Source: Vibrio celticus
GTDB lineage: Bacteria; Pseudomonadota; Gammaproteobacteria; Enterobacterales; Vibrionaceae
Assembly: GCF_024347335.1 (NCBI RefSeq)
Contig: NZ_AP025463.1
Location: forward strand, 1,612,001 to 1,676,000
Direction of reading: 5' to 3'
DNA: 64,000 nucleotides
Position numbers and translations under genes: made by a program. Positions 47,801 through 56,647 of the stretch are shown here, piece by piece. Within the stretch, counting starts at the first letter, position 1, and each line of letters begins with the position of its first letter. The notes under the pieces were generated by a model. That model worked only from the letters and a program-made list of their open reading frames with translations. It was not told the origin of the DNA and made no database searches.

Positions 47801-48522
47801 AGCTACAAAACCACGAAAATGCTAAAACATGGCAAGAGCAAGACCAACAACAAGTTGAACTTGCGACGACTGAATGCCAAAACGCACAACAAAGTCATGC
47901 AACAAAGATCGGCGCGATTTCTGCCAATCTTGAAACGGATAGCCAGAACCGCAGCAATCAGCAAGATCTGTTCAAGCAAATCGATGAGCAACAAGTCGAG
48001 TTTGATGATATCTCACGTCTTAACTCGCTTATTGGTTCTAAGAACGGCGACAAATTCCGTAAGTTTGCCCAAGGTCTAACGCTGGAAAATTTGGTGTACC
48101 TTGCGAATAAGCAGTTGCAGCGTTTGCATGGTCGTTACGAACTTAAACGTAAAGCCGACGATGGGTTAGAACTGCAAGTGCTGGACACATGGCAGGGCGA
48201 TGTGATGCGTGACACGAAGACGTTATCAGGTGGCGAAAGCTTCTTGGTGAGTTTAGCGTTGGCATTAGCGCTTTCTGATCTTGTCAGCTACAAAACCAGT
48301 ATTGATTCTTTGTTCTTGGATGAAGGTTTCGGCACCCTTGATAGTGACACATTGGACATTGCCCTAAACGCTCTCGATAACCTGAATGCGTCTGGAAAGA
48401 TGATTGGTGTTATTAGCCACGTTGAAGCACTGAAGGAGCGAGTGCCCGTTCAGCTTAAAGTGACAAAACACTCTGGCTTAGGTGTGAGTGAGATGGAGAA
48501 GCAGTACAAAGTTGTCGCTTAG
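44806..48522 (+). CDS. sbcC: Exonuclease SbcCD, ATPase subunit C
   Basis: SbcC, 1238 residues, Rad50-type. Walker A GPTGAGKT is at 37-44. Two long Gln/Glu/Lys-rich coiled coils flank a zinc hook CPLC at C597/C600. The C-terminal head has the ABC signature LSGGESFLVSLALAL and Walker B SLFLDEGFG. Length is slightly above the E. coli protein. All functional motifs are intact. Confidence 0.96.
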   Translation: MKILSLEFENLNSLKGRWKLDFTQSPFAENGLFAITGPTGAGKTTILDAICLALFHRTPRLKSIAKGNNELMTRGTGECFAELEFEVQGKTYRSNFHQKRARGKHDGALQTPTCEFADADTDKVLETMLTKKTKLVEQVTGLDFSRFTKSIMLSQGEFAAFLNANANDRAELLEELTGTEVYSLISERIYDHFKSSEESLNHLKAKAEGVSLLSEEQIQELTADRETLEAEQKRLSEQLKEWQAHLSWWKDMTKAEQTIATSEHDLKTAQDELDRNQPSLKRLASSEPAEKLRPIHKDLKRCEQEVSTTQAHLDNSTKLLAVRDEEKQSAQTKLTQSGVIVEQVKSEQQDQEKIIDLVRPLDNQIAVLKDKQTVAVNAANTLNEQHTQQRNQQAVIVQKTEVLKQQDQLSTEYLNTHQADQYLEKYLGQWQAKVEQVRILERQHSELLNSAKQALSAVDAQQATIKTAQEVKVTQDKALAESVVTENNTKQQWEALQGNTSEQVLNAQKDLLEFWNRNTHSLLEINRGFLNAQQQLHAKTQAHQTNNQLVDKLSKEREVLVDRYKEKETSLERLTRLIDQEGELAKYRAALESGSECPLCGSTDHSVEQSQDIANLVSQKDRENLELAAIKKEGQEHRQQLDSLAPMIAALNDDILRAQADIQQAQLNWQGIVGKLQQGLSDFAGTAPELALLTINDLGNEATVATFAQQCELQLSQISQQLKALGDAKAHYAEAEKQRLSVSVMADKAQSNLELAEQRLADLNKQNHITNEQVAKTAQAKDQQWHSLKESIVQTAIEAPELEHIDDWFTAKSQASSTWQQTKQQQADIEKQLITQNAELKTLDDKLSSAEKELATLTQESESLMSELTRVTAERTKLFGDKDIQTTSNAMKQKVTEAVSVFDAAQLVLNRCELEHRTEQTKHTSFSEELTSKQSNHTQVSNAWLEALKTSPFEGEADFEAALLDEEVRTQLQSLKKSIDEAIVSAQARLNTVKATEVELQNHENAKTWQEQDQQQVELATTECQNAQQSHATKIGAISANLETDSQNRSNQQDLFKQIDEQQVEFDDISRLNSLIGSKNGDKFRKFAQGLTLENLVYLANKQLQRLHGRYELKRKADDGLELQVLDTWQGDVMRDTKTLSGGESFLVSLALALALSDLVSYKTSIDSLFLDEGFGTLDSDTLDIALNALDNLNASGKMIGVISHVEALKERVPVQLKVTKHSGLGVSEMEKQYKVVA

Positions 48523-48572
48523 GTTCTTGCTATATTCATCAGTGCAGAAATAGAAACATAGCTAGATGAAGC

Positions 48573-48721
48573 AGATCCCTCGACTCAGTCTTTCCTCCTT
48601 CTCGAGGATGACGGAGTCGGGGGCTGTTATCAATCATTCCGCCGCCACTCCTTAAAGTCAGGAGCGTTCAAAAAGTAGCCGTCACTCCCTAAAATGAGAA
48701 ACGAGCGTAATAGGGAATCTC
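48573..48721. repeat. Dispersed Vibrio-type repeats after sbcC
   Basis: 48681-48721 (GTCACTCCCTAAAATGAG...TAGGGAATCTC) is the inverted form of the units at 25054 and 25235. A more divergent unit lies at 48573-48617 (GATCCCTCGACTC...GAGGATGACGGAG). The intergenic stretch 48523-48762 holds nothing else. Confidence 0.6.
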
Positions 48722-48762
48722 CAGTAAACGCAGGAAGTGGACTCATCCAAAAGGAAACGACC

Positions 48763-48897
48763 ATGCACAAGAAGCCTCATTTACCGACCAAGACATGTCC
48801 CGTTTGCCAAAAGCCTTTTGCATGGCGTAAAAAGTGGCAGCGTTGTTGGGACGGTGTTATTTACTGTTCAGAACGTTGTCGTCGCAACAAGTCTTAG
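48763..48897 (+). CDS. DUF2256 small zinc-binding protein
   Basis: A 44-residue protein with CPVC ... CSERC cysteine pairs and the WRKKWQRCWDGVIYCS core typical of DUF2256. AAGGAAA precedes ATG 48763; an upstream in-frame ATG at 48694 lies in repeat sequence. Members are often found beside cryptochrome/photolyase genes, and this one lies 1.2 kb from such a cluster. The function is not established. Confidence 0.8.
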   Translation: MHKKPHLPTKTCPVCQKPFAWRKKWQRCWDGVIYCSERCRRNKS

Positions 48898-49045
48898 TCT
48901 TCATACACTCTACTCTCTATCAGCCAAGTCCGGTAAACCGATATTTCCTTCCTTTGTTATCATTTTGATGTTCCTTTAATCGTTTGGTCATTCATTTCTT
49001 AAGTTAATATTTCTATCTGTAAGATAAGTGATGTATAAAGGCGGC

Positions 49046-49930
49046 ATGAAGATACCTAAAAGAATACAGCCTTTAGTTGACGATGGTTTGGTCGACGAGG
49101 TGACAAGCCAACTCATGAGTGGCAAAGAAGCATCGGTGTACATTGTGCGCTGCGGCGATACGATCCGTTGTGCCAAGGTATATAAGGAAATTAGCCAACG
49201 TAGTTTCAAAAAAGCGACTGCGTATCGTGAAGGCCGAAAAGTACGAAACAGCCGCCGTGCTAGAGCGATGGAAAAAGGTTCTGGTTTTGGCCGTGAGCAA
49301 CAAGAAAAGGTTTGGCAAAGCGCTGAAGTGGATGCCTTGTATAAACTGGCAGAAGCGGGCGTTCGTGTACCTGTGCCTTATGGTTGCTTTGATGGCGTGC
49401 TGCTTATGGAACTGGTCACTGACGATGATGGTTATGTTGCACCACGTTTGAACGATGTCGTCATGTCAGCAGAGCAGGCGATCGAAGACCACGCTGTGAT
49501 GATGACTTACGTAGTTAAAATGTTGTGTGTCGGTTTGATCCATGGTGACTTGTCTGAGTTCAACGTATTGGTGGATGAATATGGCCCGGTGATTATCGAT
49601 TTACCACAAGCGGTTGACGCTTCTGCGAACAACAACGCTGAGTGGATGCTGGCTCGTGACATCAATAACATCCGTGACTACTACGCTCAGTTTGCTCCTG
49701 AATTGGCGAAAACCGAGTATGCCAAGGAAATGTGGGCGCTGTACGAGAAAGGCGACTTGAAGCCAGACAGCAAACTGACGGGTGAGTTTACGGAAACCGA
49801 CGACTTGGCTGATATCGAAGCCATCATGCAAGAGATAGACGCTGCGCGAATTGAAGAGCAACACCGACGCGAGCGTGTTAAAGAAGAAAAAGAAGGTGTT
49901 GACGACAGCAAGTTCAATTGGGCTGAGTAA
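49046..49930 (+). CDS. RIO1-type serine protein kinase
   Basis: The protein has RIO-kinase motifs: GKEASVYIVR (nucleotide loop), CAKVYK (catalytic Lys), LIHGDLSEFNVLV (catalytic loop) and VIIDLPQAV (metal-binding Asp). A charged C-terminal tail ends DDSKFNWAE. I chose ATG 49046, which has AAAGGCGG at the right distance, over 49028/49031. Bacterial members resemble the PA4780 type. The substrate is unknown. Single-gene unit with terminators behind it. Confidence 0.88.
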   Translation: MKIPKRIQPLVDDGLVDEVTSQLMSGKEASVYIVRCGDTIRCAKVYKEISQRSFKKATAYREGRKVRNSRRARAMEKGSGFGREQQEKVWQSAEVDALYKLAEAGVRVPVPYGCFDGVLLMELVTDDDGYVAPRLNDVVMSAEQAIEDHAVMMTYVVKMLCVGLIHGDLSEFNVLVDEYGPVIIDLPQAVDASANNNAEWMLARDINNIRDYYAQFAPELAKTEYAKEMWALYEKGDLKPDSKLTGEFTETDDLADIEAIMQEIDAARIEEQHRRERVKEEKEGVDDSKFNWAE

Positions 49931-50008
49931 TCGTAATGATCTGTTTTGATCTTTCGTAAAATGTCAGTCATAACGCCTTAAAAAACTAAGGCGCTCTTTC
50001 AAAAAAAT

Positions 50009-50047
50009 AACCCAATAGAGCCTCAACTCTGTTGGGTTTTCTTTTTT
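50009..50047. terminator. Terminator between the RIO kinase and the SDR gene
   Basis: AACCCAATAGAG / CTCTGTTGGGTT stem followed by TTCTTTTTT. A second hairpin CGCCTTA / TAAGGCG lies just before it at 49974-49993. They lie between convergent genes. Confidence 0.75.
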
Positions 50048-50078
50048 AGCACTCATGAAAGACGGCCACTGGTATTAA

Positions 50079-50819
50079 TTACCAACTTAACTGCTCACCA
50101 TCGTAAGCGTAGAAGTGCCCACTGTTATCAGGTGTAGCAGTGCGAATGATGTCCACCAATTGATGGGCGACATAGCTCGACTCAAACAAGTTACCTTCAG
50201 GGACATTGGCCTGAAAAGGCTTCGATAGAGCTGTGTCTGTTGTGCCCGGGTGTAGCGCTAATACGGTGCCATTCTTAATGGTGCGTTGCCATTCAATCGA
50301 CATGGTTTTGATGAACATATTGAGCGCCGCTTTCGATGAGCGATAGCTATACCATCCACCTAATTGGTTGTCTGAAATGCTGCCTACTTTAGCTGATACG
50401 ACTGCAAATTTGGGATTGTCACTGGATTTGAGGATAGGCGTGAAGTGCTTGGCCAGTAATAAGCTAGGTAGGGTGTTTACCGAGATGTTTTTCAGAAAGA
50501 ATTCTGGGTCGATAGAAGATAGGTTCTTTTCCGGCCCCAGATCTGGTGTATGAAGCATACCCACGCAGTTGATCAACCAATCAAGTTGTTCAAACTCAGA
50601 ACTCAAACGCTTGATATCAGCTTCGTCGGTGGCGTCGACTTTGTGCCAGCTCAAGCGATTGTTTTCTAGTTCCGGCTGTTGAGAGTGGTAAGTCGCGTCT
50701 ACATGCACATCAAGAAAATCAAACCGAGAGAGCTCAGATAATAGGTGTTTAACCACAGCGAAACCAATGCCGCCGCTCCCACCGACCACCAATATGTGTA
50801 ATCTGAGTTGCTCCACCAT
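50079..50819 (-). CDS. Short-chain dehydrogenase/reductase (C-factor-like)
   Basis: A 246-residue Rossmann protein with the cofactor loop VVGGSGGIG (residues 10-18), NCVG, and the catalytic Ser/Tyr-Lys set with YRSSK. It resembles C-factor-type SDRs. It is the last gene of a three-gene operon after two photolyase-type genes, with a one-base TAATG overlap to the upstream gene. The substrate is unknown. The link with light or DNA repair is by operon membership only. Confidence 0.85.
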   Translation of the reverse strand: MVEQLRLHILVVGGSGGIGFAVVKHLLSELSRFDFLDVHVDATYHSQQPELENNRLSWHKVDATDEADIKRLSSEFEQLDWLINCVGMLHTPDLGPEKNLSSIDPEFFLKNISVNTLPSLLLAKHFTPILKSSDNPKFAVVSAKVGSISDNQLGGWYSYRSSKAALNMFIKTMSIEWQRTIKNGTVLALHPGTTDTALSKPFQANVPEGNLFESSYVAHQLVDIIRTATPDNSGHFYAYDGEQLSW

Positions 50820-52390
50820 TATAAGTCCTCCAAGTTTGTGATTCGTTTTTCAGCGGTATCGAGAATCGCTTGTTGTGATTGCTCGTCCATGTTGTCCCAA
50901 GAGCGATATAGCATACCCATGCGTGGGTTACGGTTTAACGCATCGCGGTGCTGGTTCATAAAGCGCCAATACAAGCTATTGAAAGGGCAAGATTGTTCGC
51001 CGCTGCGTTCTTTTATCTTGTAGTGACAGCCTTTGCAGTAGTCGCTCATGCGGTTGATATAGGAACCGCTGGCAGAGTATGGTTTGGTTCCGACGATCCC
51101 GCCATCAGCAAACAGTGCCATACCTCGCGTATTTGGCATTTCAACCCACTCAATCGCGTCGACGTAAATACCGAGGTACCAACTGTCGACTTGGTCAGGG
51201 TCTATGCCTGTGATTAAACAGAAGTTGCCAGTGATCATTAACCTTTGGATATGGTGCGCGTAAGCAAACTCAAGAGACTGGTCGATCGCATGCTTCATGC
51301 AGTTCATCTTGGTTTGTCCGTCCCAAAAGTAATGGGGCAGGTTGTTGTTTGCTGAGTAATGGTTTTTGTTGGAGTAAGCAGGCATGTTCGCCCAATAGAC
51401 GGCGCGTATGTATTCACGCCACCCCAGTATTTGGCGTACAAACCCTTCGATCTGTGCAATGTCGATGCTTGGTTTATCTGGTGAACTGTCTCGAAGACAG
51501 GATGCTTGGTGGGCCGACAGTGCTGCATCAATCACTTCCTTAGGGCTCAGCAGTTTACTGTTCAGCGAGAACGAGATACGGCTATGATACAAGCTCCATT
51601 TAGAGTCGTGCTCTGTAGTCATCGCATCTTGAAACTGCCCAAATAACGGTAAGCAAACTTGGCAGAAATGAGCGAGCAGAGACAAACTTTGTGCTCGGTT
51701 CACCGGCCATAATAACTGGCTACCGACTTGACCAATGGTTTGCACTTGGTGGCGTTCGATACGATGCAAAATGTCTGTTATATCATTGGTAAACATCAGA
51801 GGCTGAGGCAGGTTTTCGATGTCTTGTTTCTTGAGTTTCTTTCGATTGTTCGCGTCGTAATTCCATTTGCCACCAACGGGCTTTCCGTCTTCTAGCAAAA
51901 TGTCGAAACGCTTTCTCATTCGGCGATAGAAGTGTTCCATCATGATGTGTTTGTCTTTGGGAAATTGTTGTTCGATCTCTTCGAATGGAAAGAGAAAGTG
52001 TTCTGTATCACAACAACCTTTGGTTGCATTGGTCAGCTTGAGCTTGTTCATCTGCTCTAAAAGGCGATATTCATCTGGCCTTTGATATTCGAATTTCTCT
52101 GCGCCGAATTCGTGTACATAGTGCTTTAGAAGTGTATCTAGGTTTTCAAATTGCGTTGTGTCGTCAAGAGTTAGGTGCAGTACTTGATGGCCTTGTTCTT
52201 TTAATCCGTCAGCGAAGTAACCCATCGCACAGAAAAAAGCGGCCACTTTTTGAATATGAGACGCTACATAATCCGTTTCTTGTTTGAGCTCAGCAATGAT
52301 GTAAATAACGTCATCGTTAACCTGTCGAAACCATGAGTGCTCTATGTTTAGCTGGTCTCCTAATACAAGTCGTACCGTTTTAAATTTCAT
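50819..52390 (-). CDS. Iron-sulfur bacterial cryptochrome/photolyase (FeS-BCP, (6-4) photolyase-like)
   Basis: The 523-residue protein begins with the FeS-BCP signature LVLGDQLN. Cysteines C364, C452, C455 and C468 have the same spacing (88, 3, 13) as the 4Fe-4S ligands of PhrB (Cys350, 438, 441, 454 from memory). GKWNYDANNRKKL and the C-terminal FAD domain (GFVRQILGWREYIR, MITGNFCLITG) are intact. Such enzymes bind FAD and a lumazine-type antenna and repair (6-4) photoproducts or sense light. It overlaps the upstream Cry-DASH gene by ATGA. Confidence 0.9.
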   Translation of the reverse strand: MKFKTVRLVLGDQLNIEHSWFRQVNDDVIYIIAELKQETDYVASHIQKVAAFFCAMGYFADGLKEQGHQVLHLTLDDTTQFENLDTLLKHYVHEFGAEKFEYQRPDEYRLLEQMNKLKLTNATKGCCDTEHFLFPFEEIEQQFPKDKHIMMEHFYRRMRKRFDILLEDGKPVGGKWNYDANNRKKLKKQDIENLPQPLMFTNDITDILHRIERHQVQTIGQVGSQLLWPVNRAQSLSLLAHFCQVCLPLFGQFQDAMTTEHDSKWSLYHSRISFSLNSKLLSPKEVIDAALSAHQASCLRDSSPDKPSIDIAQIEGFVRQILGWREYIRAVYWANMPAYSNKNHYSANNNLPHYFWDGQTKMNCMKHAIDQSLEFAYAHHIQRLMITGNFCLITGIDPDQVDSWYLGIYVDAIEWVEMPNTRGMALFADGGIVGTKPYSASGSYINRMSDYCKGCHYKIKERSGEQSCPFNSLYWRFMNQHRDALNRNPRMGMLYRSWDNMDEQSQQAILDTAEKRITNLEDL

Positions 52391-53763
52391 AATGCGTCCT
52401 GGTTTGTGAGGTTTGTTGAGACTGCGTTACCGCCTGTCCATTGATTGATGAAGGCATGGTCTGGGTCGTACATTTCAGTCTGCTTGGCCAAATCAAAATG
52501 GCGTGATTTAGGTTGTGATTGGTTTTTCGCCTGGTTGTTGCGGGCGGGTTGATTGAGAGCCCCGGCGATATACGCCCAATTTCCCCAATTAGATGCCACG
52601 TCATAGTCGACAAGTTGGCTTTCGAAATAGGCCGCGCCGTGTCGCCAGTCGACGCCCAACTCATAAATCAAACAGCTTGCGGCTAACTGCCTTCCGCGAT
52701 TGGACATGTAGCCAGTCGCATTAAGTTGGCGCATACATGCATCGACAATCGGGTAGTTGGTGTTACCGCTCTTCCATTTGGAAAAATTAAGGCTTGCCGA
52801 TTGAGTGCTACTCTCTGCTATAACGGGGTTTGTGTATGAGCCTGTAAATAACGATGCCTTCAACGACATGCACTTCCAATAAAAATACTCTCGCCACAAC
52901 AGCTCGAAATAGATCCAGTAGGTTGAATCGTTGGAACCATGATGCGACTCAAATCGCGAGAGGTGTCTGCAGATTGTTTTCGATGAGACACAACCTAATG
53001 CGAGCCACGGTGAAAACTTGGTCGAGTTCTCGATCCCATCCAACGCATTCCTAGTTTGTTTATAGCGGCTCGCGTAATCGTGTGAGAAGTAGCGTTCGAG
53101 ATGCATTAATCCCGATGTTTCACCGCCTTTGAAGCTTTGCTCGCTCGCCAAATCACTCTTCGTAAAAATGGAGGCTTTTGAGTGACAGTGTGACGTTTTC
53201 GTTAGGTCTGGTGCTGGTGGTAATGTCGTTATGGTCAAAGTTTGTGTATCGACGGCTAAGTGTTCGATGAGTTTTCTGAATTTGGTAAACGAGCGGGGTA
53301 ATTTGTCTAACGTAAAAGGGAAGTCATCGAGCTCCAACAGAGTCGAGTTATGAGATTGAATCGCAATTAAGTTCGGGCAGTTAGCCAATGTTGATTGCAC
53401 TAGCTGTTGCTCGTTGTAGCCACAATGAACATTTGCAAACAAGTGAGTGACGTTTAGAGCAGAGATAATCTCGTTGAGCGAGTATTTAATGTTACCGCTT
53501 TTATCTTGGTCTTGTGTAAGGACGATGAGTGTTTGTTCTAGGTCGCTCAGGTTAGCCTTAAGATCGCTTATCGATTGTGAAATGAAAGCTGTGCGGTGAG
53601 CGCCATATTGGTGTTCTTGGGCGAACTGTGCAGAGTAGTGAGACAGAACCGGTTCGACAACCACACAAACGAGCTCATCGACGATTTGGCTTGCTTGGTA
53701 AAGTAGCGCATTGTCGTTGATTCTTAAGTCGTTTGTAAAAAGATACAGGCCAATCGTTTTCAT
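52387..53763 (-). CDS. Cryptochrome DASH / photolyase
   Basis: The protein has 458 residues from ATG 53763; GTG 53772 is possible. An N-terminal antenna-binding Rossmann domain (LYLFTNDLRINDN) precedes the FAD domain with DASH-type sequence STKFSPWLALGCVS, STYWIYFELLWREYF, MSNRGRQ and ASNWGNWAYIAG. DASH proteins repair cyclobutane dimers, mainly in single-stranded DNA, and may act as photoreceptors. It is first in a three-gene operon with the FeS-BCP and SDR genes. Length matches the family. Confidence 0.92.
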   Translation of the reverse strand: MKTIGLYLFTNDLRINDNALLYQASQIVDELVCVVVEPVLSHYSAQFAQEHQYGAHRTAFISQSISDLKANLSDLEQTLIVLTQDQDKSGNIKYSLNEIISALNVTHLFANVHCGYNEQQLVQSTLANCPNLIAIQSHNSTLLELDDFPFTLDKLPRSFTKFRKLIEHLAVDTQTLTITTLPPAPDLTKTSHCHSKASIFTKSDLASEQSFKGGETSGLMHLERYFSHDYASRYKQTRNALDGIENSTKFSPWLALGCVSSKTICRHLSRFESHHGSNDSTYWIYFELLWREYFYWKCMSLKASLFTGSYTNPVIAESSTQSASLNFSKWKSGNTNYPIVDACMRQLNATGYMSNRGRQLAASCLIYELGVDWRHGAAYFESQLVDYDVASNWGNWAYIAGALNQPARNNQAKNQSQPKSRHFDLAKQTEMYDPDHAFINQWTGGNAVSTNLTNQDAL

Positions 53764-53956
53764 TACTTCCACTCGGCGATTTGTTAATTATTAGACGCTT
53801 ACGAGTTGATAGGCTGACAAGATCACAAATGATTACTCTAAGTGGGAAATAGGAGATTTCGGTCAGGTTGAGTGTGTTGAAGAGGATATCAAGCCAACCA
53901 ATAATACCGATAGAGGTTGGCAATGCAGGCTATTTTTGAGTGTCGAACTGCAGCTT

Positions 53957-54379
53957 CTATTCCATAGGAACAACGAGAATATCGATAGGGGAAGTATCGA
54001 TGATCTGTTTAGAATGGGAGATGAGCTTATGCCAAAAATCATGGTGATGGCCGCATAGCAATAGGTCAACGCCGTTGGCTTCGATGGCATTTTTGAGCTT
54101 ATCGTTCAAATCACCCGTTCCCACGAAAATGTGCTTGATTGGGTGTTTGGCGTAGGCTTCAAACTCTTTCAAATGCTTAATGGCATCTTCACTGATGGGT
54201 AAATCACCGTCATTTCCTTGAATATCAACGAGTTCTGGGTAAATTTCCCCATGCGTACCATCGATATAAACAAATGAAATGCCAGCTTCTAGTTTATCAG
54301 CGAAGAAGGTCGCTCTATCAATGAGAATCTTGGTGTCGTCAGACAGTTCAAGTGCGACCAGAATATGTCGGTAATCCAT
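53957..54379 (-). CDS. Universal stress protein (UspA family)
   Basis: The 140-residue protein starts DYRHILVALELSDDT and has the USP alpha/beta fold, with LLLCGHHHDFWHKL near the C-terminus and a final VDILVVPME-like strand. The G-2x-G-9x-G(S/T) ATP-loop is replaced by CGHHHDFWHKLISHS, so it is probably a UspA-like non-canonical binder. It stands alone. The 235-bp gap behind it (54380-54614) holds nothing recognised. Confidence 0.85.
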   Translation of the reverse strand: MDYRHILVALELSDDTKILIDRATFFADKLEAGISFVYIDGTHGEIYPELVDIQGNDGDLPISEDAIKHLKEFEAYAKHPIKHIFVGTGDLNDKLKNAIEANGVDLLLCGHHHDFWHKLISHSKQIIDTSPIDILVVPME

Positions 54380-54614
54380 AATTAAAGCCTCTTATTGTGA
54401 GTTATGTAATAAGCATAGTTTCTGTTGGCACAAATGATATCGAAGAGATCTCATATTGCGTAAAATCATCATTCAATGTTCTTCTAAGCACTATCGTATT
54501 TATATCGCTTTGATTGATAAGAAATTTACAATAGGTTGATATAGTGGTTGAAGCGCTAGCTTATGCTGTTAGATAGGCTTAATAGTTCAATGCGCCAATA
54601 ACGAAGAGGCATTA

Positions 54615-55745
54615 ATGACAGCACTACTAACCATTCCCACTCGAACATTAGGTTTCGATTACGACATTGAGATCCGAGACTGGTCTCAAAAGCTCGTCGG
54701 CTTTCATGTGTTTGACGATGGTAGACGACCGCTTGATGGGGGCATTGGGCTGAGCCTCAACCTTGTTGAGCAGTTTGACGTGAATGGTCGTTGGTTAGAC
54801 TCATTGCCTGCGCGTTATCGTGAAATCACCGACGACTTTCCAGAGTATCAATACCAGATGCTTTGGCTTGCAGCAAATACCTATGAAGCCGCGCAATTGC
54901 TTGAATTAAGGCCAGTTATTTTGGCTTTGATCTGTATGAAATACAGCGTCGATAATCAGAAAGCATTGGCACTAAGTCGCTTAGGGCAAAAGAAGATCCT
55001 TGCTAAGTTGGGCTTAGACAGCAGTAAAGCGACACTCAAATTCATCGACAAGCTAGAATTGCATTACAATGTTGGTGATGAGCTGGACCACATTGTTCGT
55101 ATTCACGAACCGCTGCAAAGACGAGTTCTTAAGTTTAAGCATTACTCAAAAGTTGGATACACAGCCCTACGTTTGGACCAAGTTCATCCATTTTTAACCG
55201 GCAGTCGATTGGGCATTGCGATGGTGGAAGAGGGCAGGCTTAATGCGCCGTCGAAGATGGCGATGTTCCAAGATGCGATATTGTTAGGACTGGATTTGGA
55301 GATGGATGATCCATTACGCGCCATTACCAGCCAGAACTCATTCGCGATGTTTGAACAACTTCATGACCGTTGGACGGAGCAACGCCAATTACGCCGCTTG
55401 GAGGGTAATCGTCCAATGGATAAAGACATCCCTTATCCCGTTCCTTTGCTCGGTAACGACAATATTCATCCGCTCACTGATTATTACGACCTTGAACACG
55501 AAGGCATAGAGCAGAAGCACTGTATTGGTGTGTATCATAACCGAATCATGAGCGATCGTTATGTGGTGTTCCGCATGCTCAAACCTCAGCGTTTAACTAT
55601 AGGTTTACGCCGCGTCCCGAGCAAAGCATTTCCTTTTGAAATAGACCAAATTTGCGGAAAGCGGAATGCACCGCCGTCGGAATCCGCTCGCCAAGTGATT
55701 CACGACTGGTTAGAAGCGAGTAAGCAAAAGTACCCTAAGCAATAA
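54615..55745 (+). CDS. PcfJ-domain protein
   Basis: A 376-residue protein whose C-terminal ~90 residues match the PcfJ-like pattern: EHEGIEQKHCIGVYHNRI, YVVFRMLKP, RLTIGLRR and a FEIDQICGKRN end. The N-terminal two thirds are helical and of unknown fold. PcfJ was named from a conjugative plasmid operon, but chromosomal copies are common and uncharacterised. It is followed 24 bases later by a tiny zinc-ribbon gene, likely co-transcribed. Confidence 0.75.
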   Translation: MTALLTIPTRTLGFDYDIEIRDWSQKLVGFHVFDDGRRPLDGGIGLSLNLVEQFDVNGRWLDSLPARYREITDDFPEYQYQMLWLAANTYEAAQLLELRPVILALICMKYSVDNQKALALSRLGQKKILAKLGLDSSKATLKFIDKLELHYNVGDELDHIVRIHEPLQRRVLKFKHYSKVGYTALRLDQVHPFLTGSRLGIAMVEEGRLNAPSKMAMFQDAILLGLDLEMDDPLRAITSQNSFAMFEQLHDRWTEQRQLRRLEGNRPMDKDIPYPVPLLGNDNIHPLTDYYDLEHEGIEQKHCIGVYHNRIMSDRYVVFRMLKPQRLTIGLRRVPSKAFPFEIDQICGKRNAPPSESARQVIHDWLEASKQKYPKQ

Positions 55746-55769
55746 CCATGAAGTAGAAGGGATAGCAGG

Positions 55770-55904
55770 ATGTATCAACAAGGAGATTTATGCCCGCATT
55801 GTGGTTTGATTATTGTCATGCCAACAGATTTGCAAGCCGAATGCTTAGGGTGTGGCGAAGAGATCAATCAAGACCCTGCAGACGATTACGACGAAGAAGA
55901 GTAA
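55770..55904 (+). CDS. Small zinc-ribbon protein
   Basis: A 44-residue protein, MYQQGDLCPHCG ... CLGCGEE, with two CxxC pairs and an acidic tail (DDYDEEE). ATG 55770 is preceded by AGCAGGA. It directly follows the PcfJ-domain gene. A structural zinc ribbon is certain from the motif; its partner is not. Confidence 0.7.
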   Translation: MYQQGDLCPHCGLIIVMPTDLQAECLGCGEEINQDPADDYDEEE

Positions 55905-55970
55905 CTTTACCTACACTGATATAAACCAAGGCTAGGATGGCCGTATTAGCCCTTCAAAGGATGGAAAGAC

Positions 55971-56405
55971 ATGCAGAAACTAATCTTTAGAAATTGCGAT
56001 GAAAGTTCGCCATATTGGAGTGAATTAGAGGGCTTGTTTCAAAGTGAATGGTCGGATTTTAAGTTTAAAGATACCTATAAAGAAAACGTACAACTCCCTC
56101 CAGTAATAACAGTACTTCGCGATAATGTGGTCATTGGTGGCTTGGCGTATTCCTATTTTCAAGAACCTCACCAAGTTCGCGATGTAGTGTGGATCAACGC
56201 CGTGTTCGTCGACCCTCAATGGCGCGGTCAAGGTATTGCCAGTGAATTGATTAATCGTGGTGTTGAACAAGTATCTTCTACAGCGCAAACTCAACTCTAC
56301 GCGTACACCAATATCATGGGACTCTATCAAGGGCTAGGTTGGTCAGTTGTTGATATCGAATCAGAACCGAACCATAAAGTGATGAGTATTGAACTTAATC
56401 GATAA
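55971..56405 (+). CDS. GNAT-family N-acetyltransferase
   Basis: A 144-residue GNAT enzyme. VIGGLAYSYF and WINAVFVDPQWRGQGIASELI contain the acetyl-CoA loop R/QxxGxG/A (WRGQGIAS). YTNIMGLYQGLGWSV is the C-terminal GNAT strand. The substrate is unknown. It lies downstream of the zinc-ribbon gene and may share its transcript. Confidence 0.85.
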   Translation: MQKLIFRNCDESSPYWSELEGLFQSEWSDFKFKDTYKENVQLPPVITVLRDNVVIGGLAYSYFQEPHQVRDVVWINAVFVDPQWRGQGIASELINRGVEQVSSTAQTQLYAYTNIMGLYQGLGWSVVDIESEPNHKVMSIELNR

Positions 56406-56647
56406 GCTCGGAATAAAAGCCTGATATTAGGTTATCTAACGTTCGAGTAATGAACTCACCTCTTTCATCCATAACGCATAAACCTGTTAAATTTTCGTTG
56501 AAACTCATGCCGATATCGCCTTTAAATCAAACAACTAGCTGTTGATTAAAACGATCAAGACGATTTATTGCAGCAGTTGTTGAGCACAAAGCCTATATTG
56601 ACTAGAATGACGCACTTTTTTTATTTACGTACATACAGGTAATGAAC

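Noticed and set aside
44806..48522. sbcC as part of a defence SMC system
   Set aside because: Intact zinc hook, ABC signature and direct linkage to sbcD make it ordinary SbcC.
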